From Aquimonas voraii (lineage in GTDB: Bacteria > Pseudomonadota > Gammaproteobacteria > Xanthomonadales > Xanthomonadaceae): DNA of 64,000 nucleotides. Under the pieces are notes generated by a model. That model did no database searches. It had not been told where the DNA came from and saw only the letters and a list, made by a program, of their open reading frames with translations. Of the stretch, positions 18,738 to 28,060 are shown piece after piece; the stretch's first letter is position 1; every line of letters starts with the position of its first letter. Location of the stretch: positions 620,001-684,000 of the forward strand of contig NZ_FNAG01000001.1 of NCBI RefSeq assembly GCF_900101825.1, written 5' to 3'. Position numbers and translations under genes: made by a program.

Positions 18738-18772
18738 TTCCGATTCCCCATTCCCGTTTCCCGATTCCCGGC
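18738..18772. repeat. Degenerate GATTCCC repeat block abutting the LysR start
   Basis: Five GATTCCC/ATTCCCG-like units in a row (TTCCGATTCCCCATTCCCG and onward), ending six bases before the LysR ATG. It occupies the place of a ribosome binding site; no purine-rich SD is visible. Confidence 0.6.
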
Positions 18773-18778
18773 TCCCAA

Positions 18779-19783
18779 ATGCACGACCTCAACGATCTGC
18801 AGTACTTCGCCCTGGTCGTCGAACACGGCGGCTTCTCCAAGGCCGAGCGCGCCAGCGGCATGCCGAAGTCGCGCCTGTCACGGCGCATCACCGCGCTCGA
18901 GGACTCGCTGGGCGCGCGCCTGCTGCAGCGCTCGACGCGGCGTTTCGCGGTCACCGATCTCGGTCAGAGCGTGTATCGCCATGCCCGCGCCATGCTCGAC
19001 GAGGCCCAGGCCGCGCGCGAGGTGGTGGAGCGTCAGTCGGCGGTGCCGCGCGGGCTGGTGCGGCTCAGCGCGCCGGTGGCGATCGCGCAGCGCCAGCTGG
19101 CCCTGCTGCTCCCCGAGTTCCTGGAGCGCTACCCGGAGGTGCGGGTGCAGCTGCACGTCAGCAACCGCCGGGTCGACCTCATCAACGAGGGCATCGATGT
19201 CGCCCTGCGCGTGCGCACTCGGCTCAACGACGATGGCAGCCTGATCCTGCGCAGCTTCGCCCAGATCAACGAGTTCCTGGTCGCCAGCCCGCGCTACCTC
19301 GACCGCAGCGGCCGCCCGCGTCATCCGGTCGATCTGGCCGCCCACGCTTGTCTGTCGATGAGCGAGGAGCCTGGCCAGCAGCGCTGGGAACTGCATGGCC
19401 CGGAGGGCGCGATCGAGCGCGTCGACTTCCAGCCGCGCTTGATGGCGCATGACTTCCCGGTGCTGCGCGAGGTGGCCGCGGCCGGCCACGGCATCGCCCT
19501 GCTGCCGGAGACGGTCTGCGCCGATCTGCTGGGCAACGGTGCGCTGGAACGCGTGCTGCCCGACTGGAGCCTGCCGCAGGGCATCTTCCACGCGGTCTTC
19601 CCCTCCCGCAGCGGCCTGCTGCCCTCGATCCGCGCGCTGATCGACTTCCTGGCCGAGCGCCTGCCGCAGCTGATCGACGACCAGCGCCGGCACAGCGGCA
19701 GCGCGCGCGCCGACGACGTCGAAGCCGCGGGCAGCGCCTCCGTTCCCGCACGGTCGCGCTTGCGGGGGCGCGCAGCACGATAG
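18779..19783 (+). CDS. LysR-family transcriptional regulator
   Basis: A regulator of 334 residues. The N-terminal winged helix-turn-helix is LQYFALVVEHGGFSKAERAS with RLSRRITALEDSLGARLLQRS. The effector domain (from about residue 90) contains LLPEFLERYPEVRVQLHVSNRRVDLINEGIDVALRV, close to the CrgA-type LysR group. It is divergent from azoR and probably controls it. The last ~30 residues are basic and alanine-rich and may be unstructured. The start ATG directly follows a degenerate GATTCCC repeat block. Inducer unknown, likely a quinone or an electrophile by analogy. Confidence 0.9.
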   Translation: MHDLNDLQYFALVVEHGGFSKAERASGMPKSRLSRRITALEDSLGARLLQRSTRRFAVTDLGQSVYRHARAMLDEAQAAREVVERQSAVPRGLVRLSAPVAIAQRQLALLLPEFLERYPEVRVQLHVSNRRVDLINEGIDVALRVRTRLNDDGSLILRSFAQINEFLVASPRYLDRSGRPRHPVDLAAHACLSMSEEPGQQRWELHGPEGAIERVDFQPRLMAHDFPVLREVAAAGHGIALLPETVCADLLGNGALERVLPDWSLPQGIFHAVFPSRSGLLPSIRALIDFLAERLPQLIDDQRRHSGSARADDVEAAGSASVPARSRLRGRAAR

Positions 19784-19881
19784 GGATCGCGCTTGAAATC
19801 GGCCTGCGTGCCTCAACATGGCGGGATCCGTCGCAGATTCCGCAGGCAGCGACGGCAGTCCCCGCCACCCGAGGTCCTCCC

Positions 19882-20949
19882 GTGAGTCTTCTGATGTTTG
19901 CTGCAGGCCTGGTCCTGCTCGTGCTTGGTGCCGACGTCCTGGTGCGTGGCGCCAGCCGGCTTTCGCTGTCGCTGGGGATCTCGCCGCTGGTGGTTGGGCT
20001 GACCGTGGTCGCCTTCGGCACCAGCGCGCCCGAGCTCGCCGTTTCCCTGCAGGGGGCGGTCAGTGGCCAGGGTGACATCGCCGTGGGCAACGTGGTCGGC
20101 AGCAACATCTTCAATGTGCTGGTCATCCTTGGCCTGTCAGCAATGATCACGCCTTTGGTGGTGCACCGTCAGATCGTGCGCAAGGAAGTGCCAATCATGA
20201 TCGGTGCCTGCCTGTTGATGTGGGTTCTGTCCTTGGACGGCGCCTTGGGCCGTCTGGATGGTCTGCTGCTGACGTCCCTGCTTGTCGTCTACGTGGGCAC
20301 CCTCTACTGGCAGAGCCGCGGCGCGCCCGCTGAAGAGCAGGGCGGTGAGCTTCCCGAGGGCGGGCCTTGGCTGGACCGGACGTGGGTGCAATTGCTGATG
20401 ATTGCCGTGGGGCTGGCGCTGCTTGTGCTGGGCTCGCGTTGGCTGGTCGCCGCAGCCATCGATTTCGCGCAGCGTCTTGGCATCAGCGAGCTGGTGGTTG
20501 GATTGACCATCGTTGCCGCGGGGACCTCGTTGCCGGAAGTCGCCACGTCCGTCATCGCCGCACTCAAGGGGCAGCGAGATATCGCGGTCGGCAACGTGGT
20601 CGGCAGCAGCATCTTCAATATCCTTGCGGTGCTCGGACTCACTGTGCTGGTGGCGCCCGGCGATATCACTGTTGCCGCTTCCGCCTTGCGCTTCGACATC
20701 CCGATCATGATTGCGGTCGCCGCGGCCTGCCTGCCGGTGATGTTCCACGGTTACCGGATCGAGCGCTGGGAAGGCGTTTTCTTCTTCCTGTTCTATGTGG
20801 CCTACACCGCCTGGCTGGTGATGTACGCGCAGGAGCACGCGCTGCTCGATGAGTACCGCACCGCCATGGTCTACGGCGTGTTGCCACTGACCGCGCTGAC
20901 CTTGTTCGTGATGGCTTGGCGCGGCTGGCAGCTGCGCCACACCCGCTGA
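19882..20949 (+). CDS. Calcium/sodium antiporter, YrbG-like CaCA family
   Basis: An inner-membrane protein of 355 residues starting at GTG, with about ten helices in two halves. Each half has one alpha-repeat: GTSAPELAVSLQGAVSGQGD with AVGNVVGSNIFNVL, and GTSLPEVATSVIAALKGQRD with AVGNVVGSSIFNIL. The acidic residues in GTS(A/L)PE(L/V) coordinate the ions. It exchanges Ca2+ against Na+ (or K+ and Na+). The two halves are linked by a charged cytoplasmic loop near residue 150. No operon partner; adhC follows after 107 bases. Confidence 0.93.
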   Translation: MSLLMFAAGLVLLVLGADVLVRGASRLSLSLGISPLVVGLTVVAFGTSAPELAVSLQGAVSGQGDIAVGNVVGSNIFNVLVILGLSAMITPLVVHRQIVRKEVPIMIGACLLMWVLSLDGALGRLDGLLLTSLLVVYVGTLYWQSRGAPAEEQGGELPEGGPWLDRTWVQLLMIAVGLALLVLGSRWLVAAAIDFAQRLGISELVVGLTIVAAGTSLPEVATSVIAALKGQRDIAVGNVVGSSIFNILAVLGLTVLVAPGDITVAASALRFDIPIMIAVAAACLPVMFHGYRIERWEGVFFFLFYVAYTAWLVMYAQEHALLDEYRTAMVYGVLPLTALTLFVMAWRGWQLRHTR

Positions 20950-21056
20950 GGACCCCGTAAAGGTCCACGAGCGCGAGGGGGCTTCACGCCGCGCGGGCAT
21001 GCGCGGCCTCGGGGAATCGTAGAATCGGGGGCTTTCCACCGCCCGGAGCCCCCATC

Positions 21057-22166
21057 ATGAAAACCCGCGCCGCCGTCGCCTTCGAAGCCGGCAAGCCGCT
21101 CAGCATCGAAACCGTCGATCTCGAGGGCCCGCGCGCCGGTGAGGTGCTGGTCGAGATCAAGGCCACGGGTGTCTGCCACACCGACGAATTCACGCTGTCC
21201 GGCGCCGACCCCGAGGGCCTGTTCCCGGCCATCCTCGGCCACGAGGGCGCGGGCGTGGTGGTCGAAGTCGGCGCGGGCGTGAAGTCGCTCAAGCCCGGCG
21301 ACCACGTGATTCCGCTGTACACGCCCGAATGTCGCGAGTGCGAGTACTGCCTGAACCCCAAGACCAACCTCTGCCAGGCGATCCGCAGCACCCAGGGGCA
21401 GGGCCTGATGCCCGACGGCAGCAGCCGCTTCTCGCTGGACGGCCGGCCGATCCGCCACTACATGGGCACCTCGACCTTCTCGAACTTCACGGTCGCGCCC
21501 GAGATCGCGCTCGCCAAGATCCGCGAGGACGCGCCCTTCGACAAGGTCTGCTACATCGGCTGCGGCGTCACCACCGGCATCGGCGCGGTGATCTACACCG
21601 CCAAGGTCGAGGTCGGCTCGAAGGCGGTGGTGTTTGGCCTCGGCGGCATCGGCCTGAACGTGATCCAGGGCCTGCGTCTGGCCGGCGCCGACATGATCGT
21701 CGGCGTGGATCTGAACCCTGCGCGCGAGGCCATGGCGAGGAAGTTCGGCATGACCCACTTCGTCAATCCGAAGGAGGTCGAGGGCGATCTTGTCCCCTAT
21801 CTGGTGTCGCTCACCAAGGGTGGCGCGGACTATACGTTCGAGTGCATCGGCAATGTCCAGGTGATGCGCCAGGCCCTGGAGTGCGCGCACAAGGGCTGGG
21901 GCACCAGCGTCATCATCGGCGTCGCACCTGCCGGAGCTGAGATCAGCACGCGGCCCTTCCAGCTGGTCACCGGTCGCAACTGGCGCGGCAGCGCCTTCGG
22001 CGGTGCGCGCGGCCGTACCGACGTGCCGAAGATCGTCGACTGGTACATGGAGGGCAAGATCGACATCGACTCGCTGATCACCCACACGCTGCCGCTGGAG
22101 CGGATCAACGACGCCTTCGACCTGATGCATCGCGGCGAGTCGATCCGCTCGGTGGTGGTGTACTGA
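21057..22166 (+). CDS. adhC: S-(hydroxymethyl)glutathione dehydrogenase, class III ADH
   Basis: A zinc-dependent medium-chain dehydrogenase of 369 residues. Catalytic zinc ligands are in [12 protein letters not shown] and GHEGAGVV, the structural zinc site is [15 protein letters not shown], and the NAD-binding motif is [12 protein letters not shown]. It oxidises S-hydroxymethylglutathione, formed from formaldehyde and glutathione, to S-formylglutathione, and can reduce S-nitrosoglutathione. The last base of the stop overlaps the start of fghA, which does the next step. A TAGAAT at 21020 may be the -10 box. Confidence 0.96.
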   Translation: MKTRAAVAFEAGKPLSIETVDLEGPRAGEVLVEIKATGVCHTDEFTLSGADPEGLFPAILGHEGAGVVVEVGAGVKSLKPGDHVIPLYTPECRECEYCLNPKTNLCQAIRSTQGQGLMPDGSSRFSLDGRPIRHYMGTSTFSNFTVAPEIALAKIREDAPFDKVCYIGCGVTTGIGAVIYTAKVEVGSKAVVFGLGGIGLNVIQGLRLAGADMIVGVDLNPAREAMARKFGMTHFVNPKEVEGDLVPYLVSLTKGGADYTFECIGNVQVMRQALECAHKGWGTSVIIGVAPAGAEISTRPFQLVTGRNWRGSAFGGARGRTDVPKIVDWYMEGKIDIDSLITHTLPLERINDAFDLMHRGESIRSVVVY

Positions 22167-23011
22167 TGGGCCTCGAAACGCTCTCGGCCCAGCGCTGCTT
22201 CGGCGGCGTGCAGGGCTTCTACCGGCATGAGTCGACGGCCTGCGGCGGGCCGATGCAGTTCGGTGTCTACACCCCACCGCAGCCGGGCCCGTGGCCGGTG
22301 CTGTTTTACCTGGCCGGGCTGACCTGCTCGCCCGAGACCTTCGCGATCAAGGCCGGCGCCCAGCGCGTCGCCGCCGAGCTGGGGCTGGTGCTGGTGATGC
22401 CCGACACCAGCCCGCGCGACACCGGCATCGAAGGCGCCACCGGAGACTGGGAGTTCGGCGAGGCGGCCGGCTTCTACCTCGACGCCACGCGGGCGCCATG
22501 GAGCGCGTGCTTCAACATGCAGCGCTATCTGCTCGACGAGCTGCTGCCTGCGGTGGCCGCGAATTTTGCGGTCGACCTGCAGCGCTGCGGCGTGTTCGGA
22601 CATTCAATGGGCGGGCATGGCGCGCTGACGCTCGCGCTGAAGAATCCAACCCGCTTCCGCAGCTGCTCGGCCTTCGCGCCGATCGTCGCGCCGAGCCAGG
22701 TGCCCTGGGGGCAGAAGGCGTTTCCGCGCTACCTCGGCGAGGATCGCGCCGCCTGGCGCGCCTATGACGCCACGGCGCTGGTCGAGGATGGTCATCGTTT
22801 CGAGGGTGAACTTCTGATCGATCAGGGTCTCGATGACAAGTTCCTCGAGTCCCAGCTCAAGCCCGAGCTGTTCGAGGCCGCCTGCGCACAGGCTGGCCAG
22901 GCACTGCGGGTGCGCCGGCACGCCGGCTACGACCACAGCTACTGGTTCATCCAGAGCTTTGTCGAGGACCACCTGCGGCACCATGCGGCGACCTTGAGCT
23001 CGAAGGCTTGA
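22166..23011 (+). CDS. fghA: S-formylglutathione hydrolase
   Basis: An alpha/beta hydrolase of 281 residues (esterase D family). The nucleophile is S147 in GHSMGGHGAL; YDHSYWFIQSF near the C-terminus holds the catalytic histidine, and an aspartate lies in IDQGLDDKFL. It cuts S-formylglutathione to formate and glutathione, ending the formaldehyde pathway started by adhC. The genes overlap by one base, so they are translationally coupled. Confidence 0.96.
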   Translation: MGLETLSAQRCFGGVQGFYRHESTACGGPMQFGVYTPPQPGPWPVLFYLAGLTCSPETFAIKAGAQRVAAELGLVLVMPDTSPRDTGIEGATGDWEFGEAAGFYLDATRAPWSACFNMQRYLLDELLPAVAANFAVDLQRCGVFGHSMGGHGALTLALKNPTRFRSCSAFAPIVAPSQVPWGQKAFPRYLGEDRAAWRAYDATALVEDGHRFEGELLIDQGLDDKFLESQLKPELFEAACAQAGQALRVRRHAGYDHSYWFIQSFVEDHLRHHAATLSSKA

Positions 23012-23475
23012 TCCTGCTTTCGCGGGGTTTTCCTCGATTTCGCAGGGCGGGGCTCGATGTGGTCCGCGCATGCGGCGCTTGCGAAAGATTGCAGGCGTCG
23101 TCGCGTGACAGCCTGATGGCGTGGGGACGTGAGAGCGGGGCGGCGTTCAGGCCATGGTGGGCCAGGGCCCACCCTATAAATGCATGTGCCTCGCAAGTCA
23201 CAGGCCGGCCGCGGTGCGTGACACGCGCTCTCTCACAGGGTGGGCCCTGGCCCACCATGGCCTTGAGGCTTGCCCTGCGCCCGGATCCCTTGCCTTTCCC
23301 GCGAACGCGGACCTGGCTTCGCTCCACGCCCGTCTGATGCAGAGTGGCGCTGGCCTGCGACGCCGTGATCGGCCTTCGGTAAGGTTTGGCCAGATGAGCA
23401 CCAACGGGCACTGCGAGTGCGGCATTCAAGCGCCCTCAGCCCGTCGGTTGTCGAGCCTCGGTTAGCGCTTGCGGA
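23012..23475. other. 464-base gap with a pair of inverted palindromic elements
   Basis: No coding sequence that I trust. The main content is two copies of the GTGGGCC palindromic element in opposite orientation (23154-23177 and 23237-23258), about 60 bases apart, with matching flanks (CAGGCCATGG against CAAGGCCATGG). Together they can form one long hairpin. Confidence 0.6.
23154..23258. repeat. Inverted pair of REP-like GTGGGCC/GGCCCAC elements
   Basis: Each unit is GGTGGGCCAGGGCCCACC, a 7-bp stem GTGGGCC/GGCCCAC with an AG loop, followed by CTAT. The second copy is reversed. Further copies in the window lie at 38313-38336, 45381-45405, 45499-45522, 53518-53539 and 53689-53706, always outside genes. 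Confidence 0.8.
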
Positions 23476-23922
23476 TCATTCCGATGGCGTCGAGGCCTTC
23501 GTCTCTCGCACACGCATCGGCATCGAGTCGACCGCGTCGATCAACTCGGAAAGCTGATCCACCTCGCCGCGGCTGGCCTTCAGACCGCCGTCCAGTCCAA
23601 ACAGGTGCAGGCCGGGTCGCAGCGGCGCGCGCGCCAGTGCCCGACGCAGGCCCTCGGTCGAGGCGCCGCTGGCGACCTCCTCGGCGAGGGCAGGCATGCC
23701 GCCCATCCATTCAAGCCTCGGGTCGTTCCAGCGCCATACCGATACGCGGCGTTCGCGGAGCGCCGCCGCCTGCCGCGCCAGCGGGGCCTCTGTCGCTGGC
23801 GCGATTGCCTCGTCCACCACGATCAGGCGCCGCTGCCACTGCTGCGCGGCCAGCCAGTCCTCTGCCATCGCCGGGGCGGTGAGGCAGGCGAGGGTGAAGA
23901 AAAGGCATCCCAAACATCGCAT
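23476..23922 (-). CDS. DUF4174 domain protein, exported
   Basis: A protein of 148 residues with a signal peptide (MRCLGCLFFTLACLTAPAMA). The mature part has WQRRLIVVDEAIA, a middle stretch RQAAALRERRVSVWRWND, and the closing LFGLDGGLKASRGE...LIDAVDSMPMRVRE, which matches my memory of the DUF4174 consensus (a thioredoxin-like fold ending in DGG(V/L)K and LIDxMPMRxxE). There is no CxxC, so no thiol redox activity is expected. Function unknown; the family is periplasmic in Gram-negatives. It is divergent from the 563-residue unknown protein. Confidence 0.7.
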   Translation of the reverse strand: MRCLGCLFFTLACLTAPAMAEDWLAAQQWQRRLIVVDEAIAPATEAPLARQAAALRERRVSVWRWNDPRLEWMGGMPALAEEVASGASTEGLRRALARAPLRPGLHLFGLDGGLKASRGEVDQLSELIDAVDSMPMRVRETKASTPSE

Positions 23923-24353
23923 GAGGCCCAGCCTGAAGCTGCAGGGGTCGAAGCCGCGTGTGCGCGAGCGCGGCACCAACGGGTCCCGGCCGACCGCCCT
24001 CGCGGTGCAGCGTTTGCAAACGGGCCCCGTGGGCGGCGTGCCGGACCGCGGTCGAGCTGCGCGCCGCGGGCGCGCAGGCCGCGTGATGCGTCGCACAGAT
24101 CGTGAGGCCACCGCTGTTCTCCTACCCCCGGCTGCGAGGAAGTCCGACTGACAGTCGGGCCACGCGCCGACTGCGGGGGATTGCGCCGAAGCGGAGCCTG
24201 TGTCGGCCGCAGCGTGAATCGATGGGCACCGCAACTCGCCTGGAATCGGCAGGGGCGCTTCAGCTCTCCGCCCGCTGCGCGTTCGCCACTCAATGCACCC
24301 CGCGCCTCCCGGGATCGACCGCGTCATCCCTGCGCGCCTTTTTGGAGAACCCC
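23923..24353. other. 431-base divergent gap with an operator-like palindrome
   Basis: Between the DUF4174 gene and the 563-residue protein gene. I see no gene. A perfect 15-base palindrome, CCGACTG-A-CAGTCGG, lies at 24143-24157, a possible protein-binding site. No clear promoter hexamers were recognised. Confidence 0.4.
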
Positions 24354-26045
24354 ATGAACCCTCTGCAGATCCGCGACCTCGCGATTGTCGACATCAACCC
24401 GGACCTTCTGCTGGCCCGGCTGCGCCTGTGCCGGCCGCGCATCCTGATCGTCACCGAACCGGACCTGAGCTACGGCAGCAACGGCTTCGGCCTGCTGCGC
24501 GTGCTCGAAGCCCTGACCACCGACAGCGGCGTCACCAACAAGCCCTTCCTCACGCTGGCCTACCGCGGCGTGCACGCCAACCCGGTGACCGTCGGCGGCG
24601 ACAGCTATACGGTGCTGAACAATTTCAACTTCGCCACGGCAGCGACGCCAGTGACGACTGCCAACTATGACCAGATCTGGCTGTTCGGCCGCAGCAGCGG
24701 CAACGGTGCGCTGCCGAACAACGAGATCCAGGTGATCGCCAACTTCATGAACGCGGGCGGCGGCGTCTTCGCCACCGGCGACCACGGCAGCATCGGCAAG
24801 CCGCTGTGCGGCAGCCTGCCGCGCATCCGCCATATGCGCGAGTGGAGCAGCATCCCGATGGGCGGCGAAAACAACATCGATCTCGCCGTGCAGCGCATCG
24901 ACACCGTGGTCGACCCCGGCGCGAATGGCCTCTACGACTTCAGCGACCAGGGCGACAGCATCCCGCAGCGGATCTTTCCGCACTACACCGTCACCCCGGA
25001 CGCGACCACGCGTTGGCAGGCGCGCGTGCATCCGCTGCTGATGCTGCCGGGGGCGCCGGTGGTTCGCGATGGCAACACCGGCAACGTCAATTTCAATCGC
25101 GATATCGACGTGCTGCCCGACCACCCGCACGAAAGCGTCTGCTACGCCGTCACCAGCGCGGCCGTGCTGGGCGCCAACTACACGCTGGCGGGCCTCAACT
25201 TCGCCGAGTTCCCGGCGCAGTCGGCCAATCCGGCCCAGCGCGTGCGCGCTGAGCTGGTCGCTTCAGGCGTATCGGGTGGCCGCGCGGTGCAGAACGGGGT
25301 GTGGAAGCCGCCGGTACAGCCGCGCATGTTCGGCCTGATCAGCGCCTGGGACGGCCGCCTTGCCACGGCCTACACGGGCCAGAGCCAGCGTCCGGGGCGC
25401 ATCGTCTGCGACTCGACCTGGCACCACTACGTCAACGTCAATCTGAACGGCATGCGCCCGGGCGGCGTCCCCGATGCCAACCTGCAGAAGATCTACGCCT
25501 ACTACCGCAACATCCAGAGCTGGCTGCAGCCCGCCAACCGCGTCTGGTGCCGGCTGTGGTGGGACCTGATCGTGCTGCGCCTGCATCCGCGCTTCCTCGA
25601 AGAGCTCAGCCTGCCGCAGGACCTCAAGCCCTGGCCGGTGCAGGTCGGGCTGGGGCGCGAGGCTCTGGCCCTGCTGCGCGAAGAGGGCGGCGCCGATGCC
25701 GCCGACGAGTTCATCGATGCGGTGCTGCAATCCGACGAGGAAAGCGCCCGCATGCTTGATCTGCTGGCGCACGAGCGGATCGGCGAGACCGTGCTGGATG
25801 CCGAAACCCTGCGCGCTGGTGCGCTGGGCGCCATGCTGGCGAGCGTGGCCGAAGCGCTGCCGACCGATCAGCCGGAGGCCCTGCTGAAGCGTATCGAGGC
25901 CGGTCCGGAGCGCGACATTGCCGAGCTGACGCGTTCAGCACGCACGGCGCTGCGCGAGGGACTGAGCGCAGCCGCACTCCGTGCCGAGGCGACTCTCGGC
26001 TTGGTGCGCGCCGTGCGCGGCAAGGCGGAGATCGGCGCCGATTGA
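24354..26045 (+). CDS. Unrecognised 563-residue protein with a possible ThuA/GATase-like N-terminal domain
   Basis: Start ATG has GGAG six bases upstream. No signal peptide and no membrane helix. Residues 1-200 alternate strands and helices: RPRILIVTEPDLSYGSNGFGLLRVLEAL, later YDQIWLFGRSSG, then VIANFMNAGGGVFATGDHGSIG. This order (core strand, acidic loop, helix, a 'GGG-V-F-A' turn) resembles ThuA-like or class I glutamine amidotransferase folds, but no catalytic Cys-His-Glu triad was found. Residues 200-400 contain several Trp/His-rich stretches (HPHESVCYAV, STWHHYVNVNLNGM). The last 150 residues are predicted helical with many Ala/Glu/Leu. It stands alone between divergent and convergent neighbours. 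Function unknown. Confidence 0.75.
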   Translation: MNPLQIRDLAIVDINPDLLLARLRLCRPRILIVTEPDLSYGSNGFGLLRVLEALTTDSGVTNKPFLTLAYRGVHANPVTVGGDSYTVLNNFNFATAATPVTTANYDQIWLFGRSSGNGALPNNEIQVIANFMNAGGGVFATGDHGSIGKPLCGSLPRIRHMREWSSIPMGGENNIDLAVQRIDTVVDPGANGLYDFSDQGDSIPQRIFPHYTVTPDATTRWQARVHPLLMLPGAPVVRDGNTGNVNFNRDIDVLPDHPHESVCYAVTSAAVLGANYTLAGLNFAEFPAQSANPAQRVRAELVASGVSGGRAVQNGVWKPPVQPRMFGLISAWDGRLATAYTGQSQRPGRIVCDSTWHHYVNVNLNGMRPGGVPDANLQKIYAYYRNIQSWLQPANRVWCRLWWDLIVLRLHPRFLEELSLPQDLKPWPVQVGLGREALALLREEGGADAADEFIDAVLQSDEESARMLDLLAHERIGETVLDAETLRAGALGAMLASVAEALPTDQPEALLKRIEAGPERDIAELTRSARTALREGLSAAALRAEATLGLVRAVRGKAEIGAD

Positions 26046-26145
26046 GCGCAAACCTGCGCGCTTGACGCGGGGACACATTGAGCGCGTTTGCCCGGCTTCG
26101 CCTCGGTGCGAATCCGGGCATCGCCTCGATGCACGGTGGACTGCC

Positions 26146-26835
26146 TCAGTCTGCGGCCGTACGGCGAACGCTCGCACCGTTCTCGGCGTCGCCGCGCACC
26201 GCGGCGATGGCAGCCGCATAGGCGGGCTCCAGATCCTCGGGGCCATCCACACCGAAGCCGAGTTCGCGGATGCGGCCGTCCATCAGGCCGTAGATCCAGG
26301 CGTGCACGCTCAGCGCCTGTCCCCGCGCCCAAGCATCCCGGACGATCGTGGTCTGGCAGACGTTGATGACCTGTTCGATTGCGTTGAGCTCGCACAGGCG
26401 GGCGTGGCGCAGGCTGTCGAGTTCGGCTTCGGCCAACAGCGCGCTGTGCCTGTGGGCGACATCCCCGACATGGCGAAGCCAGTAGTCCGCCAGGCCCACG
26501 CGCGTCTTCGCCATCGCCGCATGCACGCCGGAGCAGCCGTAGTGCCCGCAGACGATGATGTGTTCGACGTGGAGGACGTCCACTGCGAACTGGATGGTCG
26601 ACAGGCAATTGAGGTCGGTATGCACCACCACGTTGGCGATGTTGCGGTGGACGAAGACCTCGCCCGGTGCGAGACCGGTGACCTGATTGGCCGGAACTCG
26701 TGAGTCCGAGCAGCCGATCCACAGGTACTTGGGTGCCTGCTGCGCGGACAGCCGCTTGAAGAAGCCGGGATCCTCGGCGCGCACGGCCTCCGCCCACTGG
26801 CGGTTCTTGTCGAGCAGTTCGCGCAGCTGGGTCAT
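26146..26835 (-). CDS. can: Beta-class carbonic anhydrase
   Basis: A protein of 229 residues. Zinc ligands are C42 (CSDSR motif, with D44 and R46 as the conserved dyad), H98 and C101 (GHYGC). It starts at MTQLRELLDKNRQWAEAV, the standard start of the Can-type enzymes. It interconverts CO2 and bicarbonate in the cytoplasm, supplying bicarbonate for carboxylases when CO2 is low. Single gene, convergent with the unknown protein upstream in the window. The last ~15 residues are variable. Confidence 0.95.
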   Translation of the reverse strand: MTQLRELLDKNRQWAEAVRAEDPGFFKRLSAQQAPKYLWIGCSDSRVPANQVTGLAPGEVFVHRNIANVVVHTDLNCLSTIQFAVDVLHVEHIIVCGHYGCSGVHAAMAKTRVGLADYWLRHVGDVAHRHSALLAEAELDSLRHARLCELNAIEQVINVCQTTIVRDAWARGQALSVHAWIYGLMDGRIRELGFGVDGPEDLEPAYAAAIAAVRGDAENGASVRRTAAD

Positions 26836-27057
26836 GAGACGTGAAGGCAAAGTCAAAGGCGCCGCATTGTAGGCGCCGCACTCGCAGAAGCGGAATGCCG
26901 GCACGGCGCGCCAGCGCCGTGCCCGTGGGCAAGGTCGCGAATGGCTCTGCACCGCGCGCGGGCGCATCCGGCCTGCGCGGGCTTTCCCAGCCTGCAACCG
27001 GCGCCGCGGAGGGGCTTCACATCCTGCCGCGGCACTTGCGGCCAGCGCGGTCCGCGA

Positions 27058-27606
27058 TCAGGTCTCCGACTGCGAATCGCGCGGCCGACTCCCCAGCGGT
27101 CCACCGCCCATCGAGATCACATTGCCCGAGCGCGTCGAAGGCGGCGCAGCGGGCGGCGCCAGCTCGCTCTGCAGCGGCGCCGGCGGCGGCTCGCGGCCGG
27201 GCAGGTGGCTGGTCATGCGGTCGAGGGTGCGGTCGAGCATCTGGATGCGGAAGTGGGTGCGCATGGCTTCCAGATCGCGCACGAAGCCGCGGGCATCGTG
27301 GCGCTCGCCGAACTTCACCCGCAGCTTGACCCGGCCTTCCTCCGATTCCGGCAGGCCCTGCAGCACGTTCAGATCGCGCACCCGCAGCTCGATGACCGGC
27401 ATCAGCCACAGGAAGCCCGCCGAGAACCGAACGCTGAGCAGGGTGTCGAGTGGAATGCGCAGGCTGCGCATCTCGCTCTTGATCACCCCGAACACCGCAT
27501 CGCGCGTACTGAACTGCAGTTCGAGCCCGAACTCATCCAGCCGCGCCAGCCCTTTGACCTCGCCAAAGCCGCCGTGGGATTCGAATCGAAAAGGAATGGT
27601 GTCCAT
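27058..27606 (-). CDS. Unrecognised 182-residue cytoplasmic protein
   Basis: Start at MDTIPFRFESHGGFGEVKG. Residues 1-100 look like a mostly beta domain of seven strands (GLARLDEFGLELQFSTRD, RSLRIPLDTLLSVRF, LWLMPVIELRVRDLNVLQ, VKLRVKFGERHDARGFVRDL), ending with a helix; this recalls a PH-like fold, an inference from pattern only. The last 50 residues are rich in proline and likely disordered. No signal peptide, although SAGFLWLMPVI is hydrophobic. It is divergent from the membrane-anchored unknown at 28061. Not recognised as a named family. Confidence 0.65.
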   Translation of the reverse strand: MDTIPFRFESHGGFGEVKGLARLDEFGLELQFSTRDAVFGVIKSEMRSLRIPLDTLLSVRFSAGFLWLMPVIELRVRDLNVLQGLPESEEGRVKLRVKFGERHDARGFVRDLEAMRTHFRIQMLDRTLDRMTSHLPGREPPPAPLQSELAPPAAPPSTRSGNVISMGGGPLGSRPRDSQSET

Positions 27607-28060
27607 GGGCGAGCTCGATGCGTTGGGACCTGGCGCGGGCAGACTGCGCTGTCCCCGGCGATGTGACAAGGCCGGTGTGCACGGGTGAGTCCTTCGGATC
27701 GCGGCACGGTGCTGCGTTCGTTAGGGCAACGCTGAAGAATTCAACGTTGTCGCGCGCCATGGAGGGCGCGCCCGTGGATCGAGCACGCGATGCTTGATCC
27801 AGCGAAAGCGAGTCCGGACCTCGGCCGGACTCGCGACCACGGATCAAGGCCAGGCGGGACTTGATCCGTATTGCTTTAACCTCAAGCGTTTGCTGACTCC
27901 GCCACCGGCGGTGTGCGGTTCCCTCTGAACATGGACCTGATCGCGTGAATCCTGTTGTGCACCGTGAGTTTCCTTTCCTGATGCCTGTCACTGCTTCGCG
28001 AGGCCGAGGGGAACGCGCACACCCATCGCGGCGGCGGCCCGGCGTGGAGGACTGCAAGGC
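27607..28060. other. 454-base divergent gap with three hairpins
   Basis: Two clear hairpins follow each other: GCGAGTCCGG/CCGGACTCGC (27808-27817 and 27825-27834) and GGATCAAG/CTTGATCC (27841-27848 and 27860-27867). A further CTTGATCC at 27794 can pair with the same GGATCAAG, so the two folds exclude each other. A GGGCGCGCCC palindrome lies near 27766. No gene was recognised. The layout could be a terminator cluster or a structured leader of the 28061 gene. Confidence 0.5.

Noticed and set aside
23154-23258. Could the paired GTGGGCC palindromes be a terminator of fghA?
   Set aside because: They lie over 140 bases beyond the stop, lack a U-tract, and the same unit recurs in unrelated gaps, so a repeat family is more likely. 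They may still reduce read-through.
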